This document shows positions 32,845 to 35,299 of a stretch of DNA of 35,299 nucleotides, piece after piece (positions within the stretch are counted from its first letter, which is position 1; every line of letters starts with the position of its first letter). A program made the position numbers and the translations under genes. Below the pieces are notes generated by a model. The model searched no databases, was not told the origin of the DNA, and saw nothing but the letters and a program-made list of their open reading frames with translations. The stretch is taken from the NCBI GenBank assembly GCA_025459285.1, contig JALOQY010000020.1, forward strand, positions 1 to 35,299. Direction: 5' to 3'. This stretch comes from Planctomycetota bacterium (GTDB taxonomy: Bacteria > Planctomycetota > JAJSAM01).

Positions 32845-33722
32845 CCGCATGCATCGTCGGGGTTCTGGTGCTGGTGGCGATGGCCGCATGGTCGGTCTTC
32901 GAATTGCCTCCTCCGATGCTGGTGCTCCGGTATGGTCTGCCCCCGACTGGCGGTCCGACAGGACGGCGCGTCGAGATCGAAGGAGTGATTTTCGTCGAAC
33001 TGCGGCCCGGCTACTTCCGGATGGGCTCGCACGCGCGCTGCGACGGCGGGGATCTGCGGGGGCGGATCGGCGCGGTCTTCGGCTTCACCTGGGGGCGCCC
33101 GGCGACGCACTCGAGCGAGTGTCCGCGGCATTGGGTGGAACTGCGCCGGGCTTTCTGGATCGCGAAGGCGGAGGTCACGACCGAGCAGTTTCGGCGCTTT
33201 GGTGCACATCTCGTCCGTGATCGCCCGGTGAGTCTCGACCCGAAGCCGGTGACGGAGCTGCTGTGGGATGATGCTCGAAGGTACTGCGAGTGGTTGGCCA
33301 CCCGCGGTCCGCTCGAGGTCCGCCTGCCGACCGAGAGCGAGTGGGAGTTCGCCTGCCGGGCGGGCTCAGAGGGCGAGTACTGCTTCGGGGACGCGGCATC
33401 GCGAATGGGGGGGTACGGCTGGTCACGCGAGAATTCCCGGGGGCTGATCGAGGCCGGTGCCGCATGGCTCGCCAACCGGTGGGGGCTCTTCGACATGCAT
33501 GGCAATGCCGGCGAATGGTGCTGTGATCGCTGGCACCCGAACTACGACGGCGCGCCGTTGGACGGATCGGCCTGGACGGACGTCGGCTCGCCGGACCGGG
33601 TGAGCCGGAGCGGGAGCGCCTTCGATACGTGGTTGGACTGTGGATCGGCCCGGCGCAGGGGGACGGACCAGTGCCGCAGACTGCACCTCGGCGGAGTGCG
33701 TCCCGCCGCGGACCCCCGCTGA
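32829..33722 (+). CDS. Formylglycine-generating enzyme/SUMF1-like domain protein, membrane-anchored
   Basis: N-terminal TM; GYFRMGSH, FWIAKAEVTTEQFRRF, LLWDDARRYCEWLA, VRLPTESEWEFACRAGSEGEYCFGD, WGLFDMHGNAGEWCCDRW. Confidence 0.88.
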   Translation: MRNLVTACIVGVLVLVAMAAWSVFELPPPMLVLRYGLPPTGGPTGRRVEIEGVIFVELRPGYFRMGSHARCDGGDLRGRIGAVFGFTWGRPATHSSECPRHWVELRRAFWIAKAEVTTEQFRRFGAHLVRDRPVSLDPKPVTELLWDDARRYCEWLATRGPLEVRLPTESEWEFACRAGSEGEYCFGDAASRMGGYGWSRENSRGLIEAGAAWLANRWGLFDMHGNAGEWCCDRWHPNYDGAPLDGSAWTDVGSPDRVSRSGSAFDTWLDCGSARRRGTDQCRRLHLGGVRPAADPR

Positions 33723-33754
33723 CGCCCGGGATCGCGGCTCCGACACGGGTCGGA

Positions 33755-33804
33755 TCGAAGGGGCCGCGGGCCCTCCTTCGACACCCCCTGAGAACCAGGG
33801 GTGT
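33755..33804. terminator. Two tandem hairpins between convergent genes
   Basis: TCGAAGG-GGCC-GCG-GGCC-CT-CCTTCGA (33755-33781) and ACACCCC(C)TG-AGAAC-CAGGGGTGT (33781-33804, one bulge). Confidence 0.45.
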
Positions 33805-33808
33805 GCAA

Positions 33809-33871
33809 GGCCGGCAGGTGGGGAGATTGGCGCGCCCGGTCCGCCGGTCGCCGCTTCGAGCCCCGGCCGGG
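33809..33871 (+). pseudogene. Possible degenerate tRNA-Leu-like remnant
   Basis: GGCCGGCAGGTGGGGAGATTGGCGCGCCCGGTCCGCCGG...CTTCGAGCCCCGGCCGGG resembles tRNA-Leu D-arm (GGTGG.GGAATTGGCAGACGCGCC) and T-loop (GTTCGAGCCCC); CCGGC/GCCGG acceptor pairing possible; T-stem and anticodon arm not intact. Confidence 0.35.
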
Positions 33872-33962
33872 ATCGATCGCTGACCTCTTCGCGGCCTTCG
33901 CCAAATCCCGTGGTGGCAGGCTGGACTTTGGCGGCGAATTCAAGTCAGGGAATCCGGACTGT

Positions 33963-35200
33963 TCACGCCGGGTCGGCGGACAGCAGGTAGCCGCGTTCGA
34001 GGAGTTCGCGGGTCAGGGCGCAGACCTCGGGGACGACGGCGTCCACCGGGACGCCGGCCCGGAAGGCGAGGGCGTGAGCCAGTTCCGACAGCGGGCGGAC
34101 GCCGTCGAAGCGGCCGCAGAAATCGGCGGCGTCGGGCCGGAGGGGAAACTCCGCGAAGAGCCCCTCGGGATGCACCAGTCGCACGGAATCGAGCCCCCAG
34201 GTACCGCCCTGGGCCCGGTGGGCGGCGATCAGCCGGACGGAAGGGGGGGGCGCGAACCGCCGAGTGAGCAGGTCGGCGTCGGCGGGACAGGCCTCCAGCA
34301 CGTCGCGGTTGGCGAACCCCCGGTGGACGGCATCCCCGAACGCGCCGCGCGGGCGGTCGGCGTGGGTCATGAACTTGGCCCACGTCCTCCCGGTGCGACG
34401 GCGCAGGGCGATCAGGCCACCGTGCATCGCGGTGACGCGGTGGGCCCGGAAGAAGGCCATCCACTGCTCGAAGAACCCGGCGTCGTCGTCCTCGGATCGC
34501 CACGGGGCGTCGAGGAGCTTCGACTGCGTGTAGCTCTCGGGGGTCTGGGAGTAGAGCGGCATGACCCAGACGTCGCAGCCGAGGCCGCCGAACCAGCCCT
34601 CCAGCCGCCTGGTCCACGGCTCGCCCTCGACCTCCGCCCATTCGCAGATCATCTGGAGGAAACCTCCCTCGGCGAGCACCTCCGGCGCCCCGCGCACGAG
34701 GCGGCGGCAGAAGCCGTCGAGGGGTTCGTCCTCGGAGTGGGCGTAGACGAGGCCCTCCGAGGGGCCGAGGATGAATGGCGGGGTCCGGCCGGAAACCGGC
34801 GCGAAGAGGTCGCCCTCGAGACACTCGATGTTCCCAAGGCCGTTCAGCTCCGCGCTCAGGCGGGTGAAGAAGAGGCACCGGGGGTTGATGTCGGTGGCGG
34901 TCACGGAGACGCAGTGGGCCGCCGCCACGAGGGCCTGGATGCCGTTTCCGCAGCCGAGGTCGAGGACGCTGGCGAAGGGCCGGCGGATCGTGGAGTCGAG
35001 CATGAGGATCGCCGCGGGGTTCACGGTCAGCACGTGCTCCGCGGCCTTTGGACCGAGGACCTGCCGGAAGTGGTCGGAGACGACGAGGAGGTCGCGGAAG
35101 GGGCGCACGCGGAACGGCGCCGTCACCCGGTCGCCCTCGACGGCGAGGAACCCGAGGCGTGCCGCGAGGTCCCGGAAGTCGGCCGGGAGGGCGCGCTCCG
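33963..35200 (-). CDS. Class I SAM-dependent methyltransferase (small/HemK-like), 5' end missing or scrambled at the window end
   Basis: VLDLGCGNGIQALVAAAHCVSVTATDINPRCLFFTRLSAELNGLGNIECLEGDLF. The track starts at GTG 35126, but the frame continues upstream as ...AERALPADFRDLAARLGFLAVEGDR-VTAPFRV, so the true start is probably beyond. Confidence 0.82.
34683..34781. repeat. 99-bp direct repeat, internal copy (within methyltransferase)
   Basis: Identical to 35201-35299 by manual comparison. Confidence 0.93.
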
Positions 35201-35299
35201 CGGCGCCCCGCGCACGAGGCGGCGGCAGAAGCCGTCGAGGGGTTCGTCCTCGGAGTGGGCGTAGACGAGGCCCTCCGAGGGGCCGAGGATGAATGGCGG
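35201..35299. repeat. 99-bp direct repeat, terminal copy ending at the last base of the window
   Basis: Identical to 34683-34781; flanking bases differ at the left border (G vs C). Confidence 0.93.

Noticed and set aside
1-35299. CRISPR arrays, transposases, integrases, phage structural genes, rRNA
   Set aside because: Looked for regularly spaced direct repeats and family motifs; none seen. The only notable repeats are the tRNA-3' copies, the VEPAKYP linker and the terminal 99-bp duplication.

Overview
High-GC bacterial window, densely coding and mostly on the minus strand. Left to right: an ABC transporter ATPase of the Dpp/OppF type (5' end probably outside the window); a two-domain M16 zinc peptidase; a HAD hydrolase; a TPR/secretin lipoprotein gene split into two ORFs; a sulfatase-like lipoprotein with TPRs; a Tol/Exb operon (one TolQ/ExbB-like gene, two ExbD/TolR-like genes, two exported repeat proteins); a second, intact TPR-secretin; an FN3-like membrane protein; a short PilO-like protein and a PilM/GspL-like protein; family 4 UDG, a DHH/NrnA-type phosphoesterase and an MtaB-type methylthiotransferase (ATGA overlaps); a GT2-methyltransferase fusion; an AsnB-type amidotransferase; a TMTC-like membrane/TPR protein that appears frameshifted; tRNA-Val(CAC) followed by an odd region with direct and inverted copies of its 3' half; an FGE/SUMF1-like protein; and a methyltransferase that runs off the window end. 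The best candidate for an undescribed system is the secretin / TolQR / TPR / PilM-like locus (about 4.6-21.4 kb). The most unusual small-scale structure is the tRNA-Val 3'-half duplication (31740-31997). The window ends in an exact 99-bp copy of internal sequence, probably an assembly (contig-end) artefact, so the two apparent frameshift/deletion junctions should be checked against reads before biological interpretation. All homology calls come from reading motifs; no searches were run.
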